From Nonomuraea glycinis (lineage in GTDB: Bacteria > Actinomycetota > Actinomycetes > Streptosporangiales > Streptosporangiaceae), in contig NZ_BMNK01000018.1 of the NCBI RefSeq assembly GCF_014646515.1, forward strand, positions 148,156-212,155: a DNA stretch of 64,000 nucleotides, in the 5' to 3' direction. A model generated the notes under the pieces. It searched no databases. It was given only the letters and a program-made list of their open reading frames with translations, and was not told the DNA's origin. Position 1 is the stretch's first letter, and the number at the start of each line of letters is the position of its first letter. Of this stretch, positions 1 through 7,726 are shown one piece after another. The position numbers and the translations under genes were made by a program.

Positions 1-2
1 TC

Positions 3-599
3 ACCGTGGGCACCATGGCGGTGGCCGCGATGGCCGGCTACGCCTTCGCCCGCATCCGCTTCCCCGGGCAGAACGTGCTGTTCGTGGTCGTGCTCGTCGG
101 CCTGCTGATCCCCAGCGAGGTCACGATCGTCCCGCTGTTCCAGATGTTCCACGACTTCGGGATGAGCGACACCCACTGGCCGCTGATCCTGGTGCCGATC
201 TTCGGCGCCCCCAGCGTCCTGGCCACCTTCATCATGCGGCAGTTCTTCATCACCCTGCCCGGCGAGCTGGAGGAGGCCGCCCGCGTCGACGGGCTCGGCC
301 GGTTCGGCACCTTCTACCGGGTCGCGCTGCCGCTGGCCCGCCCCGCCCTCGGCGCGGTCGCCATCTTCACCTTCCTGCACTCCTGGAACCTCTACCTCGA
401 ACCCATCGTCTACCTGTCCACCCCGGCCAACTTCACCCTCCCGCAGGCGCTCACCCAGTTCGTCGACGCCTACGGCGGACCCATGTGGAACGTGCAGCTC
501 GCGGCCGCCACGATGACGGCGCTGCCGATCCTGGTGGTGTTCGTGCTGGCCCAGCGGCAGTTCATCGAAGGTCTCGCGCACACCGGTCTGAAAGGCTGA
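3..599 (+). CDS. Carbohydrate ABC transporter permease (MalG-like), 5'-truncated by window
   Basis: Inner-membrane permease of a binding-protein-dependent sugar importer (CUT1/MalG type); the start lies left of the window. The visible 198 residues hold several hydrophobic helices and the cytoplasmic EAA loop (ELEEAARVDGLGRF, about visible residues 88-101) that docks on the ATPase, followed by a proline-rich LPLARPALG turn. The ending FIEGLAHTGLKG is typical of MalG proteins. Its stop is 2 bases before the next start, so the secreted protein downstream is probably co-transcribed. The transported sugar cannot be read from this fragment. The family call is firm. Confidence 0.93.
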   Translation, partial: TVGTMAVAAMAGYAFARIRFPGQNVLFVVVLVGLLIPSEVTIVPLFQMFHDFGMSDTHWPLILVPIFGAPSVLATFIMRQFFITLPGELEEAARVDGLGRFGTFYRVALPLARPALGAVAIFTFLHSWNLYLEPIVYLSTPANFTLPQALTQFVDAYGGPMWNVQLAAATMTALPILVVFVLAQRQFIEGLAHTGLKG

Positions 600-601
600 C
601 C

Positions 602-2455
602 ATGCTCACTCGCCGCACCCTCCTCGGCGCCGCCCTTCTGACGGCGGCCGTGCCCGGCACCGCCCGGGCCGCCGCCGTGCCCGGCCTCGCCCCCTTACCC
701 GCCGGAGCGCCGGACCGCCGCCTGTTCACGCCCGCCGAGCAGCGGTTCGCGCCCTACCTGGCGACCCTCGCGCCCATGGTCAACGACATGGACGACAGCG
801 GCTTCTTCGCCGGCGGCTGGTGGCGTAACCCCGCCGCGCCGTACAACGCCCGGGTGCAGGAGCACGTCTTCACGCTCGCCTGGTTCCACGCCAACGCCCG
901 CCCGTGGAACCCGTACGCGGGCGACCCCGCGCTGCTCGCCGCCCTCGACGCCGGGCTCGGGCACTACCTGTCGTTGCAGCACGCCGATGGATCGTTCCCG
1001 GAATACCACCGCCAGGAACACCACATGGCCGCCACCGGGTTCGGCATCGGCTACCTCAGCAAGACCCTGCAGATCCTGCGCCGATCCGGCGCGCTGCCCG
1101 AGCGGCGGGCCCAGCTCACCACGGCCCTGCGCACCGCCATGACCTGGTTCCTCGACCCGGCCAACGGGACCGTCTGGCAGCCGCGGCTGGAGTACGCCAA
1201 CCAGACGGCCTCCGGGCTGGCCGGCGCCGGGCTCGCCCTCAACCTCGACCACGACCCCGCCCTGCGCACCCGGCTGACCGAGGCCTTCGCCCGGATCGCC
1301 GCCAACGGCCAGAGCCCCGCCGGGTTCTTCTACGAGCAGCGCGGCGCCGACATGAACTACAACTTCGAGGTCATGCTCCCCGAGCTCGCCGACGCCTACC
1401 ACCAGACCCGCGACCCGGTCCTGGTCGACATGGCCGCCAAGTACACCGACTGGCTCGGCTACAACCTGCTGCGCGAGCCCGACGGCTCCGGCTACATGAC
1501 GAACGTCGCCACCTCCACGCGCACCAGCTCCCGCTTCTACGCCGAGGTCCGGCCCGACCCGGACCGGACCGCGCTCAACTGGGTCTTCACCGGCCAGGTG
1601 CCGCAGCTGGCCGCGTTCATGACCGCCCGCGAGGACCTCGCCGACGCCCGCGCCGCCTGGGCCGCCTCCGCCGAGCCGGTGGGGCCGCTCGCCAAGCAGG
1701 ACACCTCCCCGCGCGTCCTGTCCCACGCCCTGTACGGCGAGCGGTTCCCCACCCGGCGTCAGCGGGCCGCCGCCATCGCCCGGCTGCCCTACCTGCGCGA
1801 CCACGACTTCGTGGAGCTGCGCCAGGACAACGGCCAGGACTTCCTGTTCGTTCGCAAGCCCGGCCTGTACCTGGGCGGCTACTTCGGCGCCCGCGCCGAC
1901 GTCCAGACCCGCACCGGCCTGACCTTCCTCTGGCACCCCGAGGCGGGCACGATCATCCAGGCGCTCAACGACAACAACCACGCCTGCTGGTCCACCGTCT
2001 TCCCCGGCCAGCAGCCCGACTCCAACGGCCCGCTGCCCGCCGCCTACTTCCACGGCGCCCCCGGCGGCCGCCCGTGGACCGGCGGTCGCGCCCCCGGCGC
2101 CTTCGGCATCCGCTACGGCAACGCCGCCGTCACCACCGACGTGCACGTCACCCGCCAGACACTGCGCCGCTCCGTCCGGGCGAACGCGCCCGCGTTCGAG
2201 CAGATCCCGCTCATCCTGCTGCCGACGGACGAACTCACCTTCACCGACGGCACCCGCGCCCAGCACGGCAACTCCGTGACCGCCACCGCCGACGGCTTCG
2301 ACCTGCGGCGCGGCCGGACCACGATCCGCTTCCGCTGGGGCACCGCCACCCCCGCCACGCTGGCCGCCGGCACGGTCCGCTACCTGGGCGAACGCCGCTT
2401 CCACGCCCTCCGCATCCCCCACCAGGGCACCTTCGACCTGACCCTCTCCCTCTGA
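602..2455 (+). CDS. Secreted protein, probably six-hairpin (alpha/alpha) glycan-active enzyme
   Basis: 617-residue exported protein. The start was chosen at ATG 602 because it begins a twin-arginine-like signal (MLTRRTLLGAALLTAAVPG, cleavage near ARAAA about residue 25) and follows the permease stop by 2 bases. The body, about residues 60-400, is rich in aromatic and polar helices (GYLSKTLQIL, EYANQTASGLAG, NYNFEVMLPELADAY), like the helical toroid of polysaccharide lyases and unsaturated-glycan hydrolases. The last 200 residues look beta-rich. That fold assignment is inference. Placement after a sugar permease suggests it degrades the polymer whose products are imported. I cannot name a catalytic residue. 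Confidence 0.7.
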   Translation: MLTRRTLLGAALLTAAVPGTARAAAVPGLAPLPAGAPDRRLFTPAEQRFAPYLATLAPMVNDMDDSGFFAGGWWRNPAAPYNARVQEHVFTLAWFHANARPWNPYAGDPALLAALDAGLGHYLSLQHADGSFPEYHRQEHHMAATGFGIGYLSKTLQILRRSGALPERRAQLTTALRTAMTWFLDPANGTVWQPRLEYANQTASGLAGAGLALNLDHDPALRTRLTEAFARIAANGQSPAGFFYEQRGADMNYNFEVMLPELADAYHQTRDPVLVDMAAKYTDWLGYNLLREPDGSGYMTNVATSTRTSSRFYAEVRPDPDRTALNWVFTGQVPQLAAFMTAREDLADARAAWAASAEPVGPLAKQDTSPRVLSHALYGERFPTRRQRAAAIARLPYLRDHDFVELRQDNGQDFLFVRKPGLYLGGYFGARADVQTRTGLTFLWHPEAGTIIQALNDNNHACWSTVFPGQQPDSNGPLPAAYFHGAPGGRPWTGGRAPGAFGIRYGNAAVTTDVHVTRQTLRRSVRANAPAFEQIPLILLPTDELTFTDGTRAQHGNSVTATADGFDLRRGRTTIRFRWGTATPATLAAGTVRYLGERRFHALRIPHQGTFDLTLSL

Positions 2456-2641
2456 CCCCACGGCCACCGGGCTGTCCGGGCCCTCCGTCTCCGGTGATGA
2501 TGGCGGCTCTGCCGTTCAGATCTGACAGGGGTCAACCCCTGGGATCAAACGCCCCGATCCGCCGAAGCGCTCTCGACATCCACTGAAGATCGACATAACT
2601 TCTGGAAGGCGGCCGCACGCCCAGCCAGGAGGAGCTCACGT

Positions 2642-3241
2642 ATGCAGTTCGAAGTCATCCCCGTCGCGCAGTACGGTATCGACCCGCGCACGATCGCCGC
2701 GATGGATTACCGGGTCAGAAACAAGGGCGTCACCGCCGGGATGAATGTCGCGACCTTCCACTTCGGGCTCAGAGGCGCGGGCAAGGCGCAGTTGGGCTTC
2801 AAGCCGCTCGCGCACACGCTGGCCAGCCAGGGCGTGGGCTACTACCTGGACGCCAACTGGAGCGGCAAGCAGGTCAGGACGAACGACAGCCACTCCGAGG
2901 CGCTCTTCTACCGCAGCGACTTCTTCACCGACCTCCGGCGGGGAGACCAGTGGCCGACGGCCAACGTCATCGACTGGGTGTTCACCGAGCGGCCGGCGTG
3001 CGGCGGCGCCTGGTGGGGGCAGAAGCGGGTCCAGGGCGGGTGCGCCGACCTGCTGAACCAGTTCGACGAGACCCAGCGGTTGCGCAAGTGGGACAACGAC
3101 CCGAACGAGCCGGAGCCGTACGCCGAGCGCGACGATCTGCAGATCACGGTGCTCTGCCTCGACCTGAACAAGGACCTGACCTTCAACCAGAACATCTCGT
3201 CCGCCGTCGCGGCGTACAAGAAGCTGAACAGCATCAGGTGA
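2642..3241 (+). CDS. Deaminase-like small protein (possible nucleotide/nucleic-acid deaminase fold)
   Basis: 199 residues, no signal peptide or membrane helix. An AGGAGG ribosome site sits about 9 bases before ATG 2642. It contains His84-Ser-Glu86, then TERPAC with Cys120, then GGCADLL with Cys134. The order HxE, ERxxC, C resembles the zinc site of the cytidine-deaminase-like superfamily, especially the toxin-type branches that have a TER-P-C strand and a widely spaced second Cys. Here the Cys pair is 14 residues apart instead of the usual PCxxC spacing, so activity is uncertain. It stands alone, convergent with the HxlR gene, with no obvious immunity partner. It could also be an unrelated zinc protein. 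Confidence 0.6.
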   Translation: MQFEVIPVAQYGIDPRTIAAMDYRVRNKGVTAGMNVATFHFGLRGAGKAQLGFKPLAHTLASQGVGYYLDANWSGKQVRTNDSHSEALFYRSDFFTDLRRGDQWPTANVIDWVFTERPACGGAWWGQKRVQGGCADLLNQFDETQRLRKWDNDPNEPEPYAERDDLQITVLCLDLNKDLTFNQNISSAVAAYKKLNSIR

Positions 3242-3256
3242 GTCGCCCGCAGGGCA

Positions 3257-3619
3257 TCAGCCGTTCGATCGCGGCATCGGGGCGCGGATGCGTCGATCCT
3301 GGGCGGCCAGGACCTCGTCGGCGTGGTCGAAGGCCCACTCGCCCAGGGCCCCGATCGGGCCCAGCAGTGTCCGGCCCAGGTCCGTCAGATCGTACTCCAC
3401 GCGCGGCGGCGCCTCCGCGTACGACCGCCGCGCGACCAGGCCGTTGGACTCCAGGCGGCGCAGCGTCTCGGTCAGGACCTTGGGGCTGATGCCGCCGATC
3501 TCGGTACGCAGGTCGCCGGGGCGTCTTGGCCCATGGCGTAGCGACCAGACGACGACCGCGGTCCAGGTGTTGGAGATCAGGTCGAAGGCGAGTCTGGCCT
3601 GACAGTCGGCGAGAAACAC
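3257..3619 (-). CDS. HxlR-family winged-helix transcriptional regulator
   Basis: 120-residue DNA-binding protein of the HxlR family. A single winged helix spans most of the chain, with GPRRPGDLRTEIGGISPKVL as helix-turn-helix and LESNGLVARRSYAEAPPRVE as recognition turn and wing. A cysteine at residue 6 sits where redox-sensing HxlR proteins such as YodB and HypR carry their sensor Cys, so control by oxidants or electrophiles is plausible but not proven. It is divergent from a dinucleotide-binding reductase gene, and the intergenic space holds a perfect inverted repeat, a likely operator for both. HxlR regulators usually repress the gene they face. Confidence 0.93.
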   Translation of the reverse strand: MFLADCQARLAFDLISNTWTAVVVWSLRHGPRRPGDLRTEIGGISPKVLTETLRRLESNGLVARRSYAEAPPRVEYDLTDLGRTLLGPIGALGEWAFDHADEVLAAQDRRIRAPMPRSNG

Positions 3620-3656
3620 GGGGTCCTCCGTTAGGCACCGGATGGTGTGTGACGAC

Positions 3657-3680
3657 CTTTCTACAGTCCTGCGTAGAAAG
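3657..3680. promoter_or_regulatory. Perfect inverted repeat, likely HxlR operator
   Basis: CTTTCTAC (3657-3664), 8-base spacer, GTAGAAAG (3673-3680). It lies between the divergent HxlR and reductase genes, 23 bases before ATG 3703 and about 38 before the HxlR start. A symmetric site in this position fits binding by the HxlR dimer with joint control of both genes. Confidence 0.7.
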
Positions 3681-3702
3681 TACTGACACGCGGAGGACGA
3701 AC

Positions 3703-4413
3703 ATGCGGATCGGAATCCTGGGCGCGGGCAACATGGCCGACGCCCTCGGCACCCAGTGGCTCACGGCGGGCCACGAGATCATGGTCAGCGGCAGGGACCC
3801 GGTGGCGAGCGCCGCCCTGGCCCAGAAGATGACCACCGCCGCAGGGCCTTACCGCGCCCCTTCCCAGCCGGGACAGCCACAGCTCGCATCGCCTGAGCCT
3901 GAGGTCGCTGTCGTTCGGGCGGGGACGTGGGCGGAGGCCGCCGAGTACGGCGAGGTGGTGATGGTGGCTGTCACCGAAGCAGGACTGCACGACGTGCTAC
4001 GAGCAGCAGGCCCGGCAATGAGGGACAAGCCAGTAATCGACGTGACGAATGCCGTCGGACCGGGTGCTTATGACGTGACACGCTCACTGGCCGAGCTGAT
4101 CGCCGAATCCACGGGCGGACACGTGGTGAAAGCCTTCAACCTGTGCCACGTGAACATCTGGCGCATGACGCCTCCGGTCTTCGACGGCCGGCCGCTGGCC
4201 GTACCCCTGTGCGGGGACGACGAGCACGCCCTCGCGACGACCCGCACGCTGGTCACCGACCTCGGCTGCACCCCGGTGTACGCCGGCGGCCTGGACCGGG
4301 CGAAACTCCTGGAGGCGACGGCGGCCTTCATGATCGGCCTCTGGATCAGCGGCGCCGACGCCCAGGCTGTCCTGCCACCCCTCGCCCGCTCCGGCGCCCA
4401 CCCCACCACCTGA
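3703..4413 (+). CDS. NADPH-dependent F420 reductase-like dinucleotide-binding protein
   Basis: 236 residues. ATG 3703 follows a CGGAGGA ribosome site and begins directly with the Rossmann strand MRIGILGAGNMADALG (GxGxxA). SGRDP after the second strand resembles NADP-specific loops. DVTNAVGPG and HVVKAFN match the F420-dependent NADP reductase / coenzyme F420 reductase-like family, which moves hydride between NADPH and F420 in the cytoplasm. It may instead be a relative acting on another substrate, because this family is broad in actinomycetes. Divergent to the HxlR regulator and probably induced through the palindrome between them. Confidence 0.85.
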   Translation: MRIGILGAGNMADALGTQWLTAGHEIMVSGRDPVASAALAQKMTTAAGPYRAPSQPGQPQLASPEPEVAVVRAGTWAEAAEYGEVVMVAVTEAGLHDVLRAAGPAMRDKPVIDVTNAVGPGAYDVTRSLAELIAESTGGHVVKAFNLCHVNIWRMTPPVFDGRPLAVPLCGDDEHALATTRTLVTDLGCTPVYAGGLDRAKLLEATAAFMIGLWISGADAQAVLPPLARSGAHPTT

Positions 4414-4444
4414 CGCCCGGCGCGGGGACGTTCCTGACTTTGCC

Positions 4445-4687
4445 CTACGGCAGGTTGAACTCACCCTTCACGGCGCCATTCAGGAACGCATCCCACTCGT
4501 CGTGGTTGAAGACAAGTGCCGGGCCGTCGGGGTTCTTACTGTCGCGGACGGCAACAATCCCGGGGATGTTCCGCGCCACTTCGACACAAGCACCCCCATG
4601 GCCGTTGCTCCTGGTGGCCTTGCGCCACTCTGCGCTCGACAGGTGAGGGGCCACGGTGATTCCGGACAGCTTAGGTACGTGAGGCAC
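4445..4687 (-). CDS. DUF397 domain protein
   Basis: 80-residue cytoplasmic protein with the whole DUF397 signature: WRKATRS near the N-terminus, CVEVA in the middle, VAVRDSKNPDGPALVF and WDAFL near the C-terminus. These small actinomycete proteins normally sit next to a Scr1-type HTH regulator (DUF5753) and are thought to partner with it in development. Here no such regulator flanks it; its neighbours are a reductase gene (convergent) and a membrane protein gene (divergent). It may be an orphan partner of a regulator elsewhere. A DUF397 fragment also occurs near 61.95 kb. Confidence 0.92.
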   Translation of the reverse strand: MPHVPKLSGITVAPHLSSAEWRKATRSNGHGGACVEVARNIPGIVAVRDSKNPDGPALVFNHDEWDAFLNGAVKGEFNLP

Positions 4688-4806
4688 GTTCGGCTGCTGC
4701 TCAGGGTACGTCCCATCGCATGTGCGTCTGGCGGCCGTAAGATCATCGCATTCTTACCGAAGCCTGGTCAGTCGCCCGCCGGTACCGCTTCGGCCCCGCG
4801 GCGGCC

Positions 4807-6546
4807 GTGATCGTCATGCTCTACCTGGCCGCCGTGGTCGTGGCCGGTGTGTTCTCCGCCGTCACCGGTGACGTGGGAGCCGCCTGGGCGGCAGCCGTGT
4901 GGTCCCCGTGGTACGGGGCGTCCCAGGGATGGTCCGAAGACGGGGTCGTCCTGCTCGCGCTCGCGTTGGTCTGCCCGCTGCGGGCCTGGATGCTCTGGCA
5001 GGTCCTGCGCGGGCCAGTCGTCCGGGCCCGCCGTCCACCGCCGGCGCGTGGTGTGGCCGCAGCACGGCTCGTTCTCTACCTGGGCGTGGCCGTGACCCTG
5101 ATCCCCTGGGGCTATATCGGCGGTCTGTACGAGGATGTCCCGTCCATGGCTGTTCGGGTGGCGCTGGTGGTGCTGTTCACGCTGGTCCTGACGGGGAGGC
5201 CGCCCGGGTTCCGGCTGGTGGCGCTCGTGCTGGGGCTGACGGCGGCGGCGGGGGCGGTCCTGACCGCCGTGTTGTTCCCGATCGTGCTCTCGCTGGGCGG
5301 CGAGGAATCCGTCTCTGTCTGGTGGATGTTCGCAGCGCCGGGGCTGGCCCAAGCTGCCTGGCAGACGATGATGCTGCTCGGGCAGAAGGGCGACGGCCGC
5401 TGGAGCGCCGCCACCGTCCGCTGTGGCGTGCTGGATCTGGTGGCCTTCCTCGCGCTCCTGGCCGTCAACACCGTCACCTGGCACGTGCGGGATCTGGCGC
5501 TCGCGTTCACGGCCTTGGGGTGGGTCCTCACGGCGCTGAACGTGTTCGGGCCGGTCTGGTGGGCGCGGACCGCCCATGAGCTGGCGGACGGCCGCCGGCC
5601 GCGGGTGGTGCCGGGCCGATCGCGGGTTCTCGGCGGTGTCGTGGCCGTCGTGCTGCTCACCGGGCTGCTCGGCGGCGAGGAGGGCCCGCGCCTGCCCTAC
5701 CGGCCGCCTTACGACGTCAGCTGCCCCGCGTGGACGGAACAGCAGCGGGGGTTCGGCGAGACGCGGGCGGAGGATCGGGAGCGTGCCTTCTTGTGCCTGG
5801 TACGGGAGGCGGGCGGGCCGATGTTCCCTGCCGGCAGGTCCGACCGGGCCCTCCTGGCGTCCGGCAGGGAACTGTGCGCCCAGCCGATGTGGCAGCGAAC
5901 CGAGACATGGCTGCGCAGCGATGACCGGACGATCAACATGCGTGGCCTGGACGAGGCGCTGGTGTTCCTATGCCCTGATGTTGTGACGTTCTCGGACGAG
6001 CATATGGTCAAGGAGAATGCCGACTACGTCGCCGCGAGCAACGCCGCCTGCCGTGACCCCTGGCCCAGGGCGCGGGCCCGCAGGCAGGGGACGGCGTCGT
6101 ACTTCACGCCCGATGGCGGTGGCTACTATCTCGCCGATGACGCGGATCCGGACAACGAGTACGGGGTCGAGCGGGACTACGACGGGCTGCTCACGGCCGG
6201 GGAGACAGGCGTCGGCGTCGAGACGATCCGGCAGATGAACATCTGCGTGACCGTCAAGGCATTCGACAGGGCTCCGCCGCTGCGGCTCAAGGGCTGGCAG
6301 GAGGTGGCCGAGGTGGGGGTGACCAGCCGCAGCGGACGTCTGACGCTGCCGGCCAAGGGACTGGGCGAGGAGGGAGCCGGGCGGGCCCTGCCCAACCTGG
6401 CGATCAAGGGACCGGGGCACTATCGGGTACGGGTCCACGCGCGGGCCGACGAGGACGCCGTCACCATCCTGCCCGCCGAGTGGCATCTGGTCGTGGTCTA
6501 TCCCGGCCGGTCCAAGAAGGAGGTCGTCCATCGGTCCCGTGATTGA
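4807..6546 (+). CDS. Polytopic membrane protein with cysteine-rich external domain, unknown function
   Basis: 579 residues from GTG 4807 (ATG 4816 is an alternative). About eight hydrophobic segments fill residues 1-245 (for example VVLLALALVC, LVLYLGVAVTLIPWG, VALVVLFTLVLT) and one more lies at about 277-295. The rest, about 280 residues, is soluble and probably external, with six or more Cys (DVSCPAW, AFLCLV, ELCAQP, FLCPDV, NAACRD, NICVTV) suited to disulfides. I do not recognise the family. A smaller membrane protein follows about 110 bases downstream. No transporter or kinase motif is visible. Confidence 0.75.
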   Translation: MIVMLYLAAVVVAGVFSAVTGDVGAAWAAAVWSPWYGASQGWSEDGVVLLALALVCPLRAWMLWQVLRGPVVRARRPPPARGVAAARLVLYLGVAVTLIPWGYIGGLYEDVPSMAVRVALVVLFTLVLTGRPPGFRLVALVLGLTAAAGAVLTAVLFPIVLSLGGEESVSVWWMFAAPGLAQAAWQTMMLLGQKGDGRWSAATVRCGVLDLVAFLALLAVNTVTWHVRDLALAFTALGWVLTALNVFGPVWWARTAHELADGRRPRVVPGRSRVLGGVVAVVLLTGLLGGEEGPRLPYRPPYDVSCPAWTEQQRGFGETRAEDRERAFLCLVREAGGPMFPAGRSDRALLASGRELCAQPMWQRTETWLRSDDRTINMRGLDEALVFLCPDVVTFSDEHMVKENADYVAASNAACRDPWPRARARRQGTASYFTPDGGGYYLADDADPDNEYGVERDYDGLLTAGETGVGVETIRQMNICVTVKAFDRAPPLRLKGWQEVAEVGVTSRSGRLTLPAKGLGEEGAGRALPNLAIKGPGHYRVRVHARADEDAVTILPAEWHLVVVYPGRSKKEVVHRSRD

Positions 6547-6659
6547 CCACGAGCGGGGACGTACACCCTGGGGCGTAGTGCGGAGGACGACCAGCGGTGG
6601 ATGACGGGCGGGTGGGGGCGCAGGATTCTGGAGATCATCCCCGATCGAAGGAGAAGTCA

Positions 6660-7031
6660 GTGGTCACCCAGGTTGCCCGGGCAAGCGGATATCTGACCGC
6701 GTTCAAGGTGGTCGCACTGCTCAACATGGCGGCGATACTCGTGCAGGCGGTGACGGCCGGGCAGATGATGAGCGGGGCCGCTGGGGGACTGCACGGGGCG
6801 GGGGCGGGGGCCGTTCATCTGCTGGGACTGGTGCAGCTCGTCGTCGCCGTGCTGCTGTGGCGGCCGGCGCGGGGCGTGGGCTGGCCCGCGCTGGTCAGCC
6901 TGGCGGTGCTGCTGCTCGGGTTCGTGCAGTCCATGCTGGGTGGGTCCGGCGTGGTGGCGGCGCATGTGCCGCTCGGTATGACGCTGTTCGGGCTGAGCGT
7001 CTGGCTGGTGGTCTGGTCCTGGCGCCGCTGA
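6660..7031 (+). CDS. Small four-helix membrane protein
   Basis: 123 residues. GTG 6660 was chosen because GAAGGAG ends 7 bases before it and the protein then starts just before the first helix. Four hydrophobic segments are visible: FKVVALLNMAAILVQAVTAG, GAVHLLGLVQLVVAVLLW, ALVSLAVLLLGFVQSMLG and VPLGMTLFGLSVWLVVWSW. The pattern resembles small DoxX-like or unnamed actinomycete membrane proteins, but no catalytic motif is seen. It ends just before a block of tandem repeats and a strong hairpin shared with the converging CBS gene. Confidence 0.72.
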   Translation: MVTQVARASGYLTAFKVVALLNMAAILVQAVTAGQMMSGAAGGLHGAGAGAVHLLGLVQLVVAVLLWRPARGVGWPALVSLAVLLLGFVQSMLGGSGVVAAHVPLGMTLFGLSVWLVVWSWRR

Positions 7032-7033
7032 CC

Positions 7034-7141
7034 AGGCGGCCACGAGAAGGACAGGCGGCCACGAGAAGGACGCGGCCTGGCTCCGCACGCTCGGCCGCTG
7101 TACGGCCGGCAGGACCGGCAGGACCGGCAGGACCGGCAGGA
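7034..7141. repeat. Two tandem repeat blocks: 19 bp x2 and 9 bp x4
   Basis: AGGCGGCCACGAGAAGGAC occurs twice head to tail (7034-7052, 7053-7071), perfectly. After 34 bases, CCGGCAGGA occurs four times (7106-7141), perfectly. Both lie in the noncoding gap between convergent genes, just before a hairpin. They look like slippage-prone minisatellites of no coding role. Confidence 0.95.
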
Positions 7142-7145
7142 GTAA

Positions 7146-7175
7146 GGGGCGAGCCGCCGAAGCGCGGCTCGCCCC
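7146..7175. terminator. Bidirectional transcription terminator hairpin
   Basis: A perfect 12-bp stem, GGGGCGAGCCGC (7146-7157) with GCGGCTCGCCCC (7164-7175), closes a 6-base loop between two convergent genes. There is no T tract, as is usual for actinomycete terminators. Confidence 0.8.
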
Positions 7176-7188
7176 TGAGACCGTGCTG

Positions 7189-7623
7189 TCACGCCCGCGC
7201 GTAGATGCGGTGCACGAACTCGGCGAGCTTGCTGTCGGGCAGCTCCTTGGCCAGATCGGCCTCGGTGATCATGCCCACGATCCGGCGATTGTGGATCACG
7301 GGCAGCCGCTTGATCCGGTGCTGCTCCATCTTCTCCAGCGCCTCTTCGACGCTGTGGTCCGCCTCGACCCACACCAGCCCGCGGGCCAGCTCGCTCGCGG
7401 TGGTGCTGTCGAGGTCCTTGCCCTCGGCGCAGCACTTGATCACGATGTCGCGGTCGGTGATGATGCCCTTCAACCGGTCGTCGTCACCGCAGATCGGCAG
7501 CGCGCCGACCGACAGATCGCGCATCATCTGCGCAGCGGTACGCAGGCTGTCGTTCTCGCCGATGCACTGCGCACCTTGGTGCATCACATCCTGAACCGTC
7601 TTTCCGGTCCCTGCTGTGGTCAT
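7189..7623 (-). CDS. CBS-domain protein, Hrp1-like
   Basis: 144 residues made of two CBS domains (about 8-65 and 75-135). The segment GALPICGDDDRLKGIITDRD is very close, as I recall it, to the Mycobacterium tuberculosis hypoxic response protein 1 (Rv2626c), as are IVIK and the second-domain VGMITEADLAKELP. CBS pairs bind adenosine ligands; the ligand of this family is not settled. A strong GGGAGG-type site precedes ATG 7623. It stands alone, about 100 bases downstream of the tau-type operon. In mycobacteria the homologue is induced by hypoxia and nitric oxide through DosR; I found no convincing DosR box here. Confidence 0.92.
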   Translation of the reverse strand: MTTAGTGKTVQDVMHQGAQCIGENDSLRTAAQMMRDLSVGALPICGDDDRLKGIITDRDIVIKCCAEGKDLDSTTASELARGLVWVEADHSVEEALEKMEQHRIKRLPVIHNRRIVGMITEADLAKELPDSKLAEFVHRIYARA

Positions 7624-7726
7624 CTCCGCCTCCCCCAGAAGGTTTGTTGGACATGCTCCGGGGATCCCTACCCAGCTGAGAGCCGTTATTCGGCGTACGC
7701 GAAGGAATGGAACTCGATACTGCGTT

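Noticed and set aside
695..2467. Long minus-strand frame over the secreted protein gene
   Set aside because: Gly/Val/Arg-rich text without folded-domain character; it is the GC-driven shadow of the plus-strand gene, which has a clear signal peptide and a coupled start.
7106..7141. Short regular repeats considered as CRISPR
   Set aside because: Units are 9 bp with no spacers; no cas gene is present. No CRISPR array was seen anywhere in the window.
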